Below, in pieces: positions 46,623 through 54,578 of a stretch of DNA of 64,000 bases. This DNA comes from Succinivibrio faecicola (GTDB taxonomy: Bacteria > Pseudomonadota > Gammaproteobacteria > Enterobacterales > Succinivibrionaceae), in NCBI RefSeq assembly GCF_019448115.1, contig NZ_JAGFNY010000001.1, positions 124,001-188,000 on the forward strand. The letters are read 5' to 3'. The notes under the pieces were generated by a model that was not told where the DNA came from, searched no databases, and worked only from the letters and a program-made list of their open reading frames with translations. Each line of letters starts with the position of its first letter. The first letter of the stretch is position 1. The position numbers were made by a program, and so were the translations under genes.

Positions 46623-47513
46623 ATGAATAACAACTCAGATACATTTGTAACTGATTACTTTTTGGTAAAAAGATTCTGTCCTTCTCAAAAGCTGTTTGTA
46701 ATGACAGATCTTCATGGATGCAGTCTTGCTATGAACAGACTTCTAAAGCACTATGACGGTCAGTCAAAAGTAGTATTTCTTGGCGATGCTATTGATCGTG
46801 GTCCTGACAGCTATGCTGTAATTAAAAGACTTATAGAGCTAGATGCGATATGCATTCTTGGAAATCACGAGTTTTTATCGCTTGAGACAATCTTTCCAGA
46901 AAAGTTTAATGATAAAAACTTTCCAGCACTGTGGTATGGCCTTAATGGAGGTAACTATACTCTAGATTCTTTTGATAAAGCTATAAAAAATGGTGCACAG
47001 CACATAAAAAATACGCTTGGAGTTGAATATCCATTACTTTATTCAGACTACATCAGAAGATGCAAGACTCATTATTTGTCTGGCAACATACTGTTCACTC
47101 ATGCAGGTATTCCTCCTCATGAAAATGTAGAATTTTGTGATGATCCTTTTGACAGTAATTTTAACGATGCTGTTCTTTGGTGGAGACCTGATTGTGAAAC
47201 TGAAATGTATAACGAAAAGCCAAGAGTGTTCAATGAAAAAGATGTTTTTTCAGTAAGTGGTCATACACCAACAACCCCATGTCAGGTAAGACAGAATTTT
47301 GGTATTAATCTTGATGCAGGATATACCTTAAAACTGGCATTGGAAATTGAGCCTGACTCTTGCAACAATAGCTGCAGATATAGAATATTTGGTACAAACT
47401 GCGATGAGGTAAATATTAATAAAGCCATAAAAACTGGACAATGCACCAATGAATTATTGTTAAAGCAAGAAAAAGAGGCTATTGAAAAGAAGATAGAACT
47501 ATCAGGAATATAA
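46623..47513 (+). CDS. PPP-family metallophosphoesterase (ApaH/PphA-like)
   Basis: The 296 residues contain the dimetal site D29-L-H31-G (TDLHGC), G54-D55-A-I-D58-R-G (GDAIDRGPDS), G80-N81-H82-E (GNHE) and SGHTPT. These are hallmarks of serine/threonine protein phosphatases and diadenosine tetraphosphatases. It ends with an extra 40-residue lysine/glutamate-rich segment. Substrate (phosphoprotein or Ap4A) cannot be told apart. It is a single gene in an otherwise gene-poor stretch, which suggests it came with the accessory DNA. Confidence 0.8.
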   Translation: MNNNSDTFVTDYFLVKRFCPSQKLFVMTDLHGCSLAMNRLLKHYDGQSKVVFLGDAIDRGPDSYAVIKRLIELDAICILGNHEFLSLETIFPEKFNDKNFPALWYGLNGGNYTLDSFDKAIKNGAQHIKNTLGVEYPLLYSDYIRRCKTHYLSGNILFTHAGIPPHENVEFCDDPFDSNFNDAVLWWRPDCETEMYNEKPRVFNEKDVFSVSGHTPTTPCQVRQNFGINLDAGYTLKLALEIEPDSCNNSCRYRIFGTNCDEVNINKAIKTGQCTNELLLKQEKEAIEKKIELSGI

Positions 47514-47641
47514 CGCTTAACAAACAAGATGGTAGACACTCATGTTATTTATTTTGAGTGTGATAAAAAAACTATTCATCTATTTGAATAAGAAAACGAA
47601 GTTTTAGAAACAACCTTAAACCGACAAAAAGAAAGAATACA

Positions 47642-47737
47642 ATGAAACAGTCAAATCGCATAGAATTACTTTTACTTATTTTATTATGTGTAGAAGCATT
47701 ACAAGGTATTGAAAGATTAGTAGATAGATTTTTTTAG
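47642..47737 (+). CDS. 31-residue hydrophobic peptide ORF
   Basis: MKQSNRIELLLLILLCVEAL, then QGIERLVDRFF, is a single membrane helix with charged ends. A purine-rich AAAGAAAGA lies upstream. Its size and composition resemble small phage or toxin membrane peptides. No other evidence supports expression. Confidence 0.35.
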   Translation: MKQSNRIELLLLILLCVEALQGIERLVDRFF

Positions 47738-47803
47738 TTCACTCTTTCAGCCACCTGTTTCCACACCTTCTAGATGATCCGGATTTTTTGGTACAAAAGA
47801 CGG

Positions 47804-47845
47804 ATCAACTTCGCTTGATATTGACGGATCACTTTCGTGATTTTT
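47804..47845 (+). terminator. two tandem hairpins, second followed by T-tract
   Basis: ATCAA-CTTCGC-TTGAT (47804-47819; loop CTTCGC, lower-case flanks GG/AT) is followed by ATCAC-TTTC-GTGAT (47828-47841) and TTTT. Both are preceded by GACGG, giving a 24-27 base period. The second resembles an intrinsic terminator. Confidence 0.5.
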
Positions 47846-47868
47846 AACACGTGGATCAATTTTTTTAA

Positions 47869-48102
47869 ATGAAGCGTAGGGGCTGCTCTCGAAGTAGTGA
47901 AGTACAGCGTTACATCATCTGACTTGGAGAAGCTCTCAAAAGAGGACTTCCAAGAATTAGACAGACACGCAATATCAGACAGTACAACTACTCAGGTGAA
48001 TTAAAAGACGTTGAGCCAACGTTTGATGACATCGAAGACGAAAGTCTTTGGGAGCTACTCGAAGAAGAGTACTACCAGTGGAAGAATGGGCAGTACTCTT
48101 AG
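47869..48102 (+). pseudogene. 77-codon ORF with internal TGA
   Basis: From ATG at 47869 the frame reads MKRRGCSRSSEVQRYII, TGA (47920-47922), then LGEALKRGLPRIRQTRN, IRQYNYSGELKDVEPTF and DDIEDESLWELLEEEYYQW to TAG at 48100. The part after the TGA is strongly protein-like (basic start, acidic end). It could be a small gene inactivated by one base change, or a piece of phage DNA. The family is not recognised. Confidence 0.4.
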
Positions 48103-48126
48103 AGAAAATTTAATCGTACGGTTTAA

Positions 48127-48216
48127 TTACTTTGTAGGAGTGACTACATAAAAGATACATCCCAGGATTGCAAAGAAAAAAAACAGAATTATAAAAAAAT
48201 GCAGAATAGTCATCAT
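48127..48216 (-). CDS. 29-residue hydrophobic peptide, translationally coupled
   Basis: MMTILHFFIILFFFFAIL, then GCIFYVVTPTK, is a single hydrophobic helix. Its first ATG overlaps the stop of the upstream two-helix membrane protein as ATGA, and AAGGAG precedes it. The coupling strongly supports translation. Role unknown. Confidence 0.55.
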   Translation of the reverse strand: MMTILHFFIILFFFFAILGCIFYVVTPTK

Positions 48217-48434
48217 AGTCTCCTTAATTTATTTAAATATTTTTTCAGCATAAAAGCACAGCAGATTAACGCTATAACAAGTACTACACCCATAATTGTA
48301 GCTAGTATTACTGATATTGACCAATTAAAATTAAAAAACAAATAAACAACTATCGCAGTTAACGATGTAATTATAAATTTAAATGTCTTTTCAAGATATT
48401 TAAGTGTTTTTTCAACGTACTGTTCTTCACTCAT
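48213..48434 (-). CDS. small two-helix membrane protein
   Basis: The 73 residues have a charged amphipathic N-terminus (MSEEQYVEKTLKYLEK) and two membrane segments (about 20-38 and 43-63), ending in KKYLNKLRRL. The ATG at 48434 follows AAGGAG by eight bases; in-frame ATGs further upstream lack such a site. It overlaps the next 29-residue ORF by four bases. With the RHH-like gene upstream it forms a three-gene minus-strand set that could be a phage or toxin-antitoxin module. Confidence 0.6.
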   Translation of the reverse strand: MSEEQYVEKTLKYLEKTFKFIITSLTAIVVYLFFNFNWSISVILATIMGVVLVIALICCAFMLKKYLNKLRRL

Positions 48435-48555
48435 TTTCAATCTCCTTATCATCAAATAAATTTGTCTGTCCTGGCACTTCATTGCGAAGCTTTTTAGTCT
48501 GAAGTGCACCTTTCTCTCTATTGAGTTGTGCTCGTGTCACTTTGTCTGCAACTTC

Positions 48556-48759
48556 CTATGACACCTCTTGCAACTCAAAAAGCTTAGCGATCTGATTGCA
48601 GTGCGAACTTGTTTTTTTGCCGTTCCAAAGATAGTCAGCTAACTTTTGAATGACCTGACTTACGGTCAAACCGTACATAGAAGCAAAAGTCTTTAAATGC
48701 TCCATTTGCTCATCAGTACAGCTAAAGCTTCTCTGTGTCACTTTTTTAATTCTTGACAT
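48556..48759 (-). CDS. ribbon-helix-helix-like DNA-binding protein
   Basis: The 67 residues MSRIKKVTQRSFSCTDEQME, then HLKTFASMYGLTVSQVIQKL, have the beta-strand plus two-helix pattern of CopG/Arc-type repressors. These often control their own operon. It is first in the minus-strand set with two membrane peptides. The 121-base gap after it is large for tight coupling, so it may be transcribed separately. Confidence 0.55.
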   Translation of the reverse strand: MSRIKKVTQRSFSCTDEQMEHLKTFASMYGLTVSQVIQKLADYLWNGKKTSSHCNQIAKLFELQEVS

Positions 48760-48780
48760 TTTATTCCATCTTTAAAGCGT

Positions 48781-49035
48781 ATGATTATTTCTGATTTATT
48801 TGTTAACAGCTTAATTATAAGGGTTTTCGTTTATAGCTCAAAATCAAAAATGCATAAATTTACAATCTTTTGTAAATATTACTCAATGTCAGGTGAAACT
48901 ATAATCCCTATTACAAATATTCTCAAAAGACATGAAGCCCTTTTTAATATGATGGATATTGATCCTATCGTACTTCAGAATACTAAACTGAAAAAAGCAA
49001 CTCTAGACGATGATATGGGACTTACGGTGTGTTAA
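48781..49035 (+). CDS. doubtful 84-codon ORF
   Basis: The second half (MSGETIIPITNILKRHEALF, NMMDIDPIVLQNTKLKKA) has a protein-like composition. The start has no ribosome site and overlaps the promoter region of the divergent RHH-like gene. It may be a remnant. It ends shortly before the tRNA genes. Confidence 0.25.
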   Translation: MIISDLFVNSLIIRVFVYSSKSKMHKFTIFCKYYSMSGETIIPITNILKRHEALFNMMDIDPIVLQNTKLKKATLDDDMGLTVC

Positions 49036-49073
49036 TAAGATCGTGTAAGAATAAAACCGAGATCTTAGGGATA

Positions 49074-49098
49074 TAAAAAAAGACAGACAACGCTGTCT
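49074..49098 (-). terminator. terminator of the tRNA-Ser pair
   Basis: AGACAG (49081-49086) pairs with CTGTCT (49093-49098). The A-run at 49074-49080 is the U-tract on the minus strand, nine bases after the tRNA 3' end. Confidence 0.8.
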
Positions 49099-49106
49099 CC
49101 TATAAG

Positions 49107-49196
49107 TGGCGGATGGAGTGAGATTCGAACTCACGGAGGGCGTAAACCCTCGACGGTTTTCAAGACCGTTGCATTCAACCGCTCTGCCATCCATCC
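49107..49196 (-). tRNA. tRNA-Ser(UGA), copy 2
   Basis: On the minus strand the acceptor GGATGGA pairs with TCCATCC, followed by discriminator G and encoded CCA (49109-49107). The anticodon loop CTTGAAA gives UGA. The long variable arm (GAGGG-TTTACG-CCCTC) is typical of serine tRNA, and TTCGAAT is the T-loop. The sequence is identical to the copy at 49262. Confidence 0.96.
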
Positions 49197-49261
49197 GCAG
49201 GCTTCTTTGATACAATAAGAAGTAAACAAATTTTAAAGTTTTCATGAAACTTCTTTCGAAG

Positions 49262-49351
49262 TGGCGGATGGAGTGAGATTCGAACTCACGGAGGGCGTAA
49301 ACCCTCGACGGTTTTCAAGACCGTTGCATTCAACCGCTCTGCCATCCATCC
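49262..49351 (-). tRNA. tRNA-Ser(UGA), copy 1
   Basis: This gene is identical over all 90 bases, including CCA, to the tRNA gene at 49107-49196. The two are separated by 65 bases of unrelated sequence and probably share one transcript ending at the 49074 terminator. Confidence 0.96.
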
Positions 49352-49475
49352 GCTGAAAACGGTATGTATTATAAGGATTTTTCAGAAAAAAGAAAGGACT
49401 TTTTTTAATTTTTTTTAATTTTTTTTACAAACGGCTTATATATCGCATTTGATTTTTATAAAAATTTCGCAATAT

Positions 49476-49519
49476 AAAAAATCTGAACACTCATAATGAA
49501 CAAAGCGTACAGATTTTTT
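49476..49519. terminator. bidirectional hairpin after DUF1036-like gene
   Basis: AAAAAATCTG (49476-49485) and CAGATTTTTT (49510-49519) pair around a 24-base loop. U-tracts arise in both directions, serving the minus-strand gene at 49540. Confidence 0.55.
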
Positions 49520-49539
49520 TGAAAAAACTTGTCTTTAAA

Positions 49540-49938
49540 TTATCTGATTTTTATATGAGCCTTGCCATCATTGCCCCTTGCTCTTACAAAACTAACTTTT
49601 CTCTGAACTGTTTTTGGGATCTTGTTTTGCTTGTAGAAGAATGATCTGTTATCAACATAAAGATTAACGGAGCCTTTTCCACCTTCTAGCTTTTTGCCAT
49701 TGGAAAACTCTGAGTACAGATAATAAATGTCATTCTTGCTGTCTAGATTGACCTTCTCTGTCTTTTTTGGATTAACGTTATACCATCCGTCTACAACCCA
49801 GTCATTGTGCTTGTTATCAAGGTATGAAAACGCAAGCACGACAGTTGAATCAGTCTGATTCTCAATTGTTAACTCAAGAGAATGAGCACATTGCGCAGCA
49901 AGTGCCACTGACATAATGGCTGTAAACAGTTTTTTCAT
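49540..49938 (-). CDS. exported DUF1036-like protein
   Basis: The 132 residues have a signal peptide (MKKLFTAIMSVALAAQCAHS) and the pattern of DUF1036 (ENQTDSTVVLAFSYLDNKHN, DWVVDGWYNVNPKKTEKV), a small beta-rich periplasmic domain of unknown role. It is nine bases after the DUF1189-like gene on the same strand and cotranscribed with it. Confidence 0.75.
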   Translation of the reverse strand: MKKLFTAIMSVALAAQCAHSLELTIENQTDSTVVLAFSYLDNKHNDWVVDGWYNVNPKKTEKVNLDSKNDIYYLYSEFSNGKKLEGGKGSVNLYVDNRSFFYKQNKIPKTVQRKVSFVRARGNDGKAHIKIR

Positions 49939-49947
49939 ATTTAATCC

Positions 49948-50922
49948 TTATGGAGCGAAATAACCGCCCTTGTTGTTTTTGTTATTATCATCCTTATCTG
50001 ATGAATCATCAGATACATTGAGTTTATCAGATTCATTTTCCAAGTGATCTTCTGATGATTCCAAGTTGCCATTGCTATCATATTTTTTGCTGACAACTTT
50101 GGCATTTTTAAGATCATGCTGTTTTATAAACCCCTCAATTCCATGATTTACCAGCTCATAGTGGAATGTTTTTACAAAGAGGATCATATAGATCATTGGA
50201 AGTAACATCATTACAAGATATGAAAATGTCACATTAAACAGGATCTGAAGTGTCATTACTACTGCACATATGGTATTTGCATAGCAGGACAGTCTTAAAA
50301 GGTTGCCAAAACTTGTTTTGATTTTTCCAACAATAGTAAACAAGAAATTAGACAGTGCTGCTGTTAGAACCACATTCAGGCCAAGCATGACAAAAGCAGC
50401 CAGAGCGTAGAACAAGAATGCAAAGGCATTTGCCATATCAGCTAAGGATTTTAAAGTATAAGGCTCTAAAAGATCGTTTAATGATCCTTTAGGACCAAGT
50501 GCATCAACATATCTTAATACAGTCCCCTTTGCATAGTTGAGTCTGAATGTTTTTGAATTGAATTCAATGATAGGTTCACTCTGAGATTCATACATTCTAT
50601 CTTCAATATTAAAGACAACAGCAAGTACACCATCTTCTGTATATATCTGCTTGAAAGACTCGTTTTTATCAAATGTTCTTAAAGTACCTGTTCTGTCAAG
50701 ATAGGTCTTTGGGATCTGATTTGCCACATAGATAACATTATTTTCAAGATGAAATGAAATAGTACTGCAAAGCTTTATTGTTGATGGAATTGAAACTAAT
50801 ATTGCAAGATACAGAAGAAAAAGAATTCCCTGTCCTCTTTTTTTAAACAGGACTTCAAAATAGAATGAAACCGAATACAAAGCACGAATCGGTGATGAAA
50901 TAAAATTTATAAAATTGTTCAT
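49948..50922 (-). CDS. DUF1189-family membrane protein
   Basis: The 324 residues show one membrane segment near 33-50, an extracytoplasmic part, then a cluster of three to four membrane segments (about 160-260), and an aspartate/asparagine/lysine-rich cytoplasmic tail ending NNKGGYFAP. The layout and RALYSVSFYFEVL start fit DUF1189. The upstream frame to 51015 is open, but the ATG at 50922 begins the family-like sequence. Function unknown. Confidence 0.7.
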   Translation of the reverse strand: MNNFINFISSPIRALYSVSFYFEVLFKKRGQGILFLLYLAILVSIPSTIKLCSTISFHLENNVIYVANQIPKTYLDRTGTLRTFDKNESFKQIYTEDGVLAVVFNIEDRMYESQSEPIIEFNSKTFRLNYAKGTVLRYVDALGPKGSLNDLLEPYTLKSLADMANAFAFLFYALAAFVMLGLNVVLTAALSNFLFTIVGKIKTSFGNLLRLSCYANTICAVVMTLQILFNVTFSYLVMMLLPMIYMILFVKTFHYELVNHGIEGFIKQHDLKNAKVVSKKYDSNGNLESSEDHLENESDKLNVSDDSSDKDDNNKNNKGGYFAP

Positions 50923-51119
50923 ATATTCATAACTTCTGTGTTTTTTCTTTAGATTAACACAAAAAACACAAAAGAAACTGTTTTTTATGTGGTCTCTTGC
51001 ATATATTCGGTGCAAAAAATCATAAATTTTACTGCAGTTGTATTTTTATACGATTTGCCGTTAAATATGTTAGTCTTCTGGACATAGTTATAAATTAGAA
51101 AACTAACAGGTAAATATTC

Positions 51120-52106
51120 ATGTCAGCATTATTACTTGCAAGCAGATATCTTGCAAAATACACAGCATTATTCGTAATCGGAACAGCTGTTTTTGCTTAT
51201 TTTGTTCCACAGTCATGCACCTTTGTAAAAGGTAATACACAGACATTAATACTTGGTATTATCATGCTTTCAATGGGTATGACACTTGGCCGTCAGGATT
51301 ACAAGATCCTAGCTCAAAGACCTTTTGATATTCTGGTAGGTGCAATTGCTCAGTATACAATTATGCCTATTATTGCAATTGCTATTGCAAATGCATTTAA
51401 CCTCTCAGAAGAACTTACCTTAGGTCTTGTTCTTGTTGGATGCTGCCCTGGTGGTGTATCTTCAAATATTATGAGTTTCCTTTGCAGAGGTGATGTTGCC
51501 TTCTCAGTTGGTATGACAACAGTTTCAACAATCGTATCACCTCTTGCAACACCTTTATTAGTAAGCTACCTTGTAGGCGAGAAAATTGAATTTGCTCTAC
51601 TTCCAATGATTCAGTTCATGCTTATTGTTACTATTCTTCCTGTAGGCGTAGGCTCAATCTGTAACATCCTTTTCCACAAGTATGAGTTCTTCAAGAAAGT
51701 AAGAGAAGTTATGCCTGGTGTTGCTGTTATTGGCTTTGCACTGATTGTTGGTGGTGTAATTTCTGTACACGGTGAGAAATTCTTACAGTCAGGCCTAATC
51801 ATCTTTGCATGTATTTTCTTACACAATGCATCAGGTTATATCTTAGGTTACTTAGCTGGTCGCTTCTTCAAGATGAGCAAAGCCAAGAAGAGAACACTTG
51901 CAATTGAGGTTGGTGTTCAGAATGCAGGTCTTGCAACAGGTCTTTGCGGCAAGTTCTTCCCAACATCAGCTGAAGCTGCTATCGCATCTGCAGTATCATG
52001 CGTATGGCACTCTATTTCTGGTACTATCCTTGCAAATATCTTTGCATGGTTTGACAAGAAAGAAGCTGAAGAAACTGACAGTCAGACTGAGCTTAAAAGC
52101 GAATAG
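51120..52106 (+). CDS. bile acid:sodium symporter (BASS) family transporter
   Basis: This 328-residue ten-segment membrane protein carries GCCPGGVSSNIMSFL and EVGVQNAGLATGLCGKFF, the two crossover motifs of the BASS family. Bacterial members move organic acids such as pantoate, pyruvate or bile salts. It precedes dapE by 13 bases on the same strand, so the two are cotranscribed; this does not clarify the substrate. Confidence 0.9.
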   Translation: MSALLLASRYLAKYTALFVIGTAVFAYFVPQSCTFVKGNTQTLILGIIMLSMGMTLGRQDYKILAQRPFDILVGAIAQYTIMPIIAIAIANAFNLSEELTLGLVLVGCCPGGVSSNIMSFLCRGDVAFSVGMTTVSTIVSPLATPLLVSYLVGEKIEFALLPMIQFMLIVTILPVGVGSICNILFHKYEFFKKVREVMPGVAVIGFALIVGGVISVHGEKFLQSGLIIFACIFLHNASGYILGYLAGRFFKMSKAKKRTLAIEVGVQNAGLATGLCGKFFPTSAEAAIASAVSCVWHSISGTILANIFAWFDKKEAEETDSQTELKSE

Positions 52107-52119
52107 TAAAGGATAACAA

Positions 52120-53268
52120 ATGGAGCTTTCCAAAACAGTAAATCTTGCAAAAGAACTTGTCTGTATAAAGTCAGTTACACCTGATGACAACGGTTGTCAG
52201 GATCTGATTGCAAAGATTCTTGAGCCTTATGGATTTAGCATAAGATTCATAAGTTCCAACGGAACTAAAAATCTGCTGGCTTTTCATGGTACAGGTGCTC
52301 CATTAACCTTGTTTTTAGGTCATACAGATGTAGTTCCTACAGGTGATGAAACAACCTGGGACTACCCTCCTTTTAGTGGAAAAATCATCACTAAAGATGA
52401 TGGTAAACACTATCTGTATGGCAGAGGCAGCTCTGATATGAAAGGTGGCGATGCAGCTATGATCTGCGCGATGCTTGAATATATAGAGCAAAAACCTGAC
52501 CATAAAGGTACTATAGGTCTTTTATTAACATCTAATGAAGAAGGAGATGCCGTAGGCGGAACTCCTTATGTAGTTGAGTTTTTAAAAAAGGAAAACATCA
52601 TCCCTGATTACTGCATTATAGGCGAGTGCTCTTGTGATGAGGTTTTCGGAGACTCAATTAAAAACGGTCGAAGAGGCGATCTGAATGCTACTATTGTTGT
52701 AAATGGTATTCAGGGTCATGCAGCTTTGGAACAGCATGCAAAAAATGCTGTTTTTGAAGCATCCCGTTTTATTAGTGCAATGCTTGATAATCCTATAGAT
52801 AATGGTACACAATTCTTCCCACCAACTTCTTTTCAGGTATCTAACATAAGTGCAGGTACTGGTGCTGATAATGTTATTCCCGGAGTTTGCACATTAAGAT
52901 GCAACTTTAGATGGAACGATTTACAGACCCCTGAGAAAATTGAAAAGCATGTAAGGGAAGTTGCAAAATCCTGTGGTATTGACTGCACAATGGATTTTAG
53001 AGAAGAAGGCAAACCATTCTTAACAAAAGAGGGTTTACTTATCGATGCTCTAAAAGCCTCTATTATTGAAGTTACAGGAATTACACCATCTCTTGGCACT
53101 TCAGGTGGTACATCTGATGGTAGATTCATTAGACATCTTGGCACTCAGACAGTTGAATTCGGTCCAGTGTCAAATCTTATACACAAGGTAAATGAAATGG
53201 TCTGCACAGAAGATCTTGATTCACTTACTAGAATCTATGTAAAAACTCTTGAAAAACTTATGAAGTAG
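52120..53268 (+). CDS. dapE: succinyl-diaminopimelate desuccinylase
   Basis: This 382-residue M20 dizinc hydrolase works in lysine and diaminopimelate synthesis. FLGHTDVVPTGD, LYGRGSSDMKGG, LTSNEEGDAVGGT and LGTSGGTSDGRFI are intact. In contrast to the M20-like protein at 7674, all metal ligands are present. KDD insertions make it slightly longer than E. coli DapE (375). It is followed by two hairpins. Confidence 0.93.
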   Translation: MELSKTVNLAKELVCIKSVTPDDNGCQDLIAKILEPYGFSIRFISSNGTKNLLAFHGTGAPLTLFLGHTDVVPTGDETTWDYPPFSGKIITKDDGKHYLYGRGSSDMKGGDAAMICAMLEYIEQKPDHKGTIGLLLTSNEEGDAVGGTPYVVEFLKKENIIPDYCIIGECSCDEVFGDSIKNGRRGDLNATIVVNGIQGHAALEQHAKNAVFEASRFISAMLDNPIDNGTQFFPPTSFQVSNISAGTGADNVIPGVCTLRCNFRWNDLQTPEKIEKHVREVAKSCGIDCTMDFREEGKPFLTKEGLLIDALKASIIEVTGITPSLGTSGGTSDGRFIRHLGTQTVEFGPVSNLIHKVNEMVCTEDLDSLTRIYVKTLEKLMK

Positions 53269-53301
53269 ATTTTAAGAAAAAAAGGGGCTTATAAAAAAAT
53301 T

Positions 53302-53334
53302 AAGGTCTGTTCATTTAATGAGCAGACCTTTTTT
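53302..53334. terminator. terminator between dapE and argD
   Basis: AAGGTCTG (53302-53309) pairs with CAGACCTT (53323-53330), followed by TTTT, with AAAAAAA before it on the other strand. Confidence 0.85.
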
Positions 53335-53354
53335 AAGCCTGATAATTCAGGCTT
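53335..53354. terminator. second hairpin next to argD end
   Basis: AAGCCTGA, TAAT, TCAGGCTT is a perfect 8-bp stem, 12 bases after the argD stop. It adds to the convergent termination. Confidence 0.7.
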
Positions 53355-53366
53355 AACTATCGATGA

Positions 53367-54578
53367 TTAGGCATTCTCGCTTACAAATGCAGCTAAGGCC
53401 TTATCTAAAAGCTTCATAGCCTCATCTACAGTTTTCTTCTTGATATTAAGAGCAGGAGCTAAACGAAGAACATCACCGTGAGCAACCAATGTAAGAAGCT
53501 TCTGTTCAAAACACTTCTTCTGAAGAACACCTGACTTTCCTGAATACTTGTCATTTAGAACAAGACCTAGAAGTAAGCCTTCACCACGAACAGTCTTGAA
53601 TACATTGTACTTTTCGTTAAGCTTCATAACATTATCAGTAATGTATGAGCTCATCTTCTTAACGTTCTCAAGGAACTCACTCTTTGAAACAACGTCTATA
53701 ACATATGAGCCAACTGAGCATGCTAAAGCATTACCACCAAAGGTTGAACCATGAGTACCAGGAACAAAGTGCTTTGCAAACTCATCAGTAGTCATAACAG
53801 CACCGATAGGTAAACCTGCAGCAAGCCCCTTTGCTGAAGTTAGAATATCAGGCTTTACCGGGGTCTGCTCGTAAGCATATAAGGTACCGGAACGTGCAAC
53901 ACCAGTCTGAACCTCATCAAAGATTAATGCAGCATTAAACTTGGTGCAAAGCTCTCTTACGGTCTTTAAAAACTCATCATCAGCCTTTAGAATACCACCC
54001 TCACCTTGAATAGGCTCAAGAATAACACCACAGGTCTTATCTGAAATTGCCTTCTTGAAAGCATCTACATCATTAAATGGAATGTGGGTGATAGCAGCAG
54101 GTTTTGGACCAAAACCATCTGAATATGATTCCTGACCTCCTACAGTCACTGAGAAGAATGTTCTGCCATGGAAGCTGTTTACAAATGAGATGATCTCGTT
54201 TTTGTCAGCACCATAATTATCAAAAGCAACACGACGTGCCAGTTTTAAGGCTGTCTCATTTGCCTCAGCGCCTGAATTTACAAAGAAAACCTTCTGATAA
54301 CCGGTCTTTTCAACAAGCTTTTTAGCAAGTGTAAGAGTGTACTCATTACAGAAGATATTACTTACATGAATAAGATTCTTTACTGTCTTTTTGATAACTT
54401 TCTGAACATCTGATGGTGTATGACCAAGACAGTTAACAGCAATACCTGAAGTTAAATCAAGGTACTTATTGCCTTCGTTATCATAAATATATGAGCCATG
54501 AGCTTTTTTGATAACCATGTTCATTGGGTTATAGCAAGGGAACATGACCTCGTTGAATGTATTTCTTGTAATCTTCAT
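53367..54578 (-). CDS. argD: acetylornithine aminotransferase
   Basis: This 403-residue PLP enzyme of arginine synthesis shows NSGAEANETALKLAR, SFHGRTF, FDEVQTGVARSG and the PLP lysine K250 (LTSAKGLAAG). It may also act as succinyl-DAP aminotransferase, as in E. coli. Its ATG abuts the stop of the upstream acetyltransferase gene at 54578, so the two are coupled. Confidence 0.94.
   Translation of the reverse strand: MKITRNTFNEVMFPCYNPMNMVIKKAHGSYIYDNEGNKYLDLTSGIAVNCLGHTPSDVQKVIKKTVKNLIHVSNIFCNEYTLTLAKKLVEKTGYQKVFFVNSGAEANETALKLARRVAFDNYGADKNEIISFVNSFHGRTFFSVTVGGQESYSDGFGPKPAAITHIPFNDVDAFKKAISDKTCGVILEPIQGEGGILKADDEFLKTVRELCTKFNAALIFDEVQTGVARSGTLYAYEQTPVKPDILTSAKGLAAGLPIGAVMTTDEFAKHFVPGTHGSTFGGNALACSVGSYVIDVVSKSEFLENVKKMSSYITDNVMKLNEKYNVFKTVRGEGLLLGLVLNDKYSGKSGVLQKKCFEQKLLTLVAHGDVLRLAPALNIKKKTVDEAMKLLDKALAAFVSENA

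Larger units (their letters stand above)
47738..48126. other. 389-base region without intact gene
   Basis: The region holds tandem hairpins (47804-47841) and the interrupted ORF (47869-48102), described separately. Part of it is less AT-rich than its surroundings. No complete gene is seen. Confidence 0.5.

Noticed and set aside
47869-48102. TGA recoding to tryptophan or selenocysteine
   Set aside because: A single short frame of unknown family is not enough; simple inactivation is more likely, and no recoding element was recognised after the TGA.
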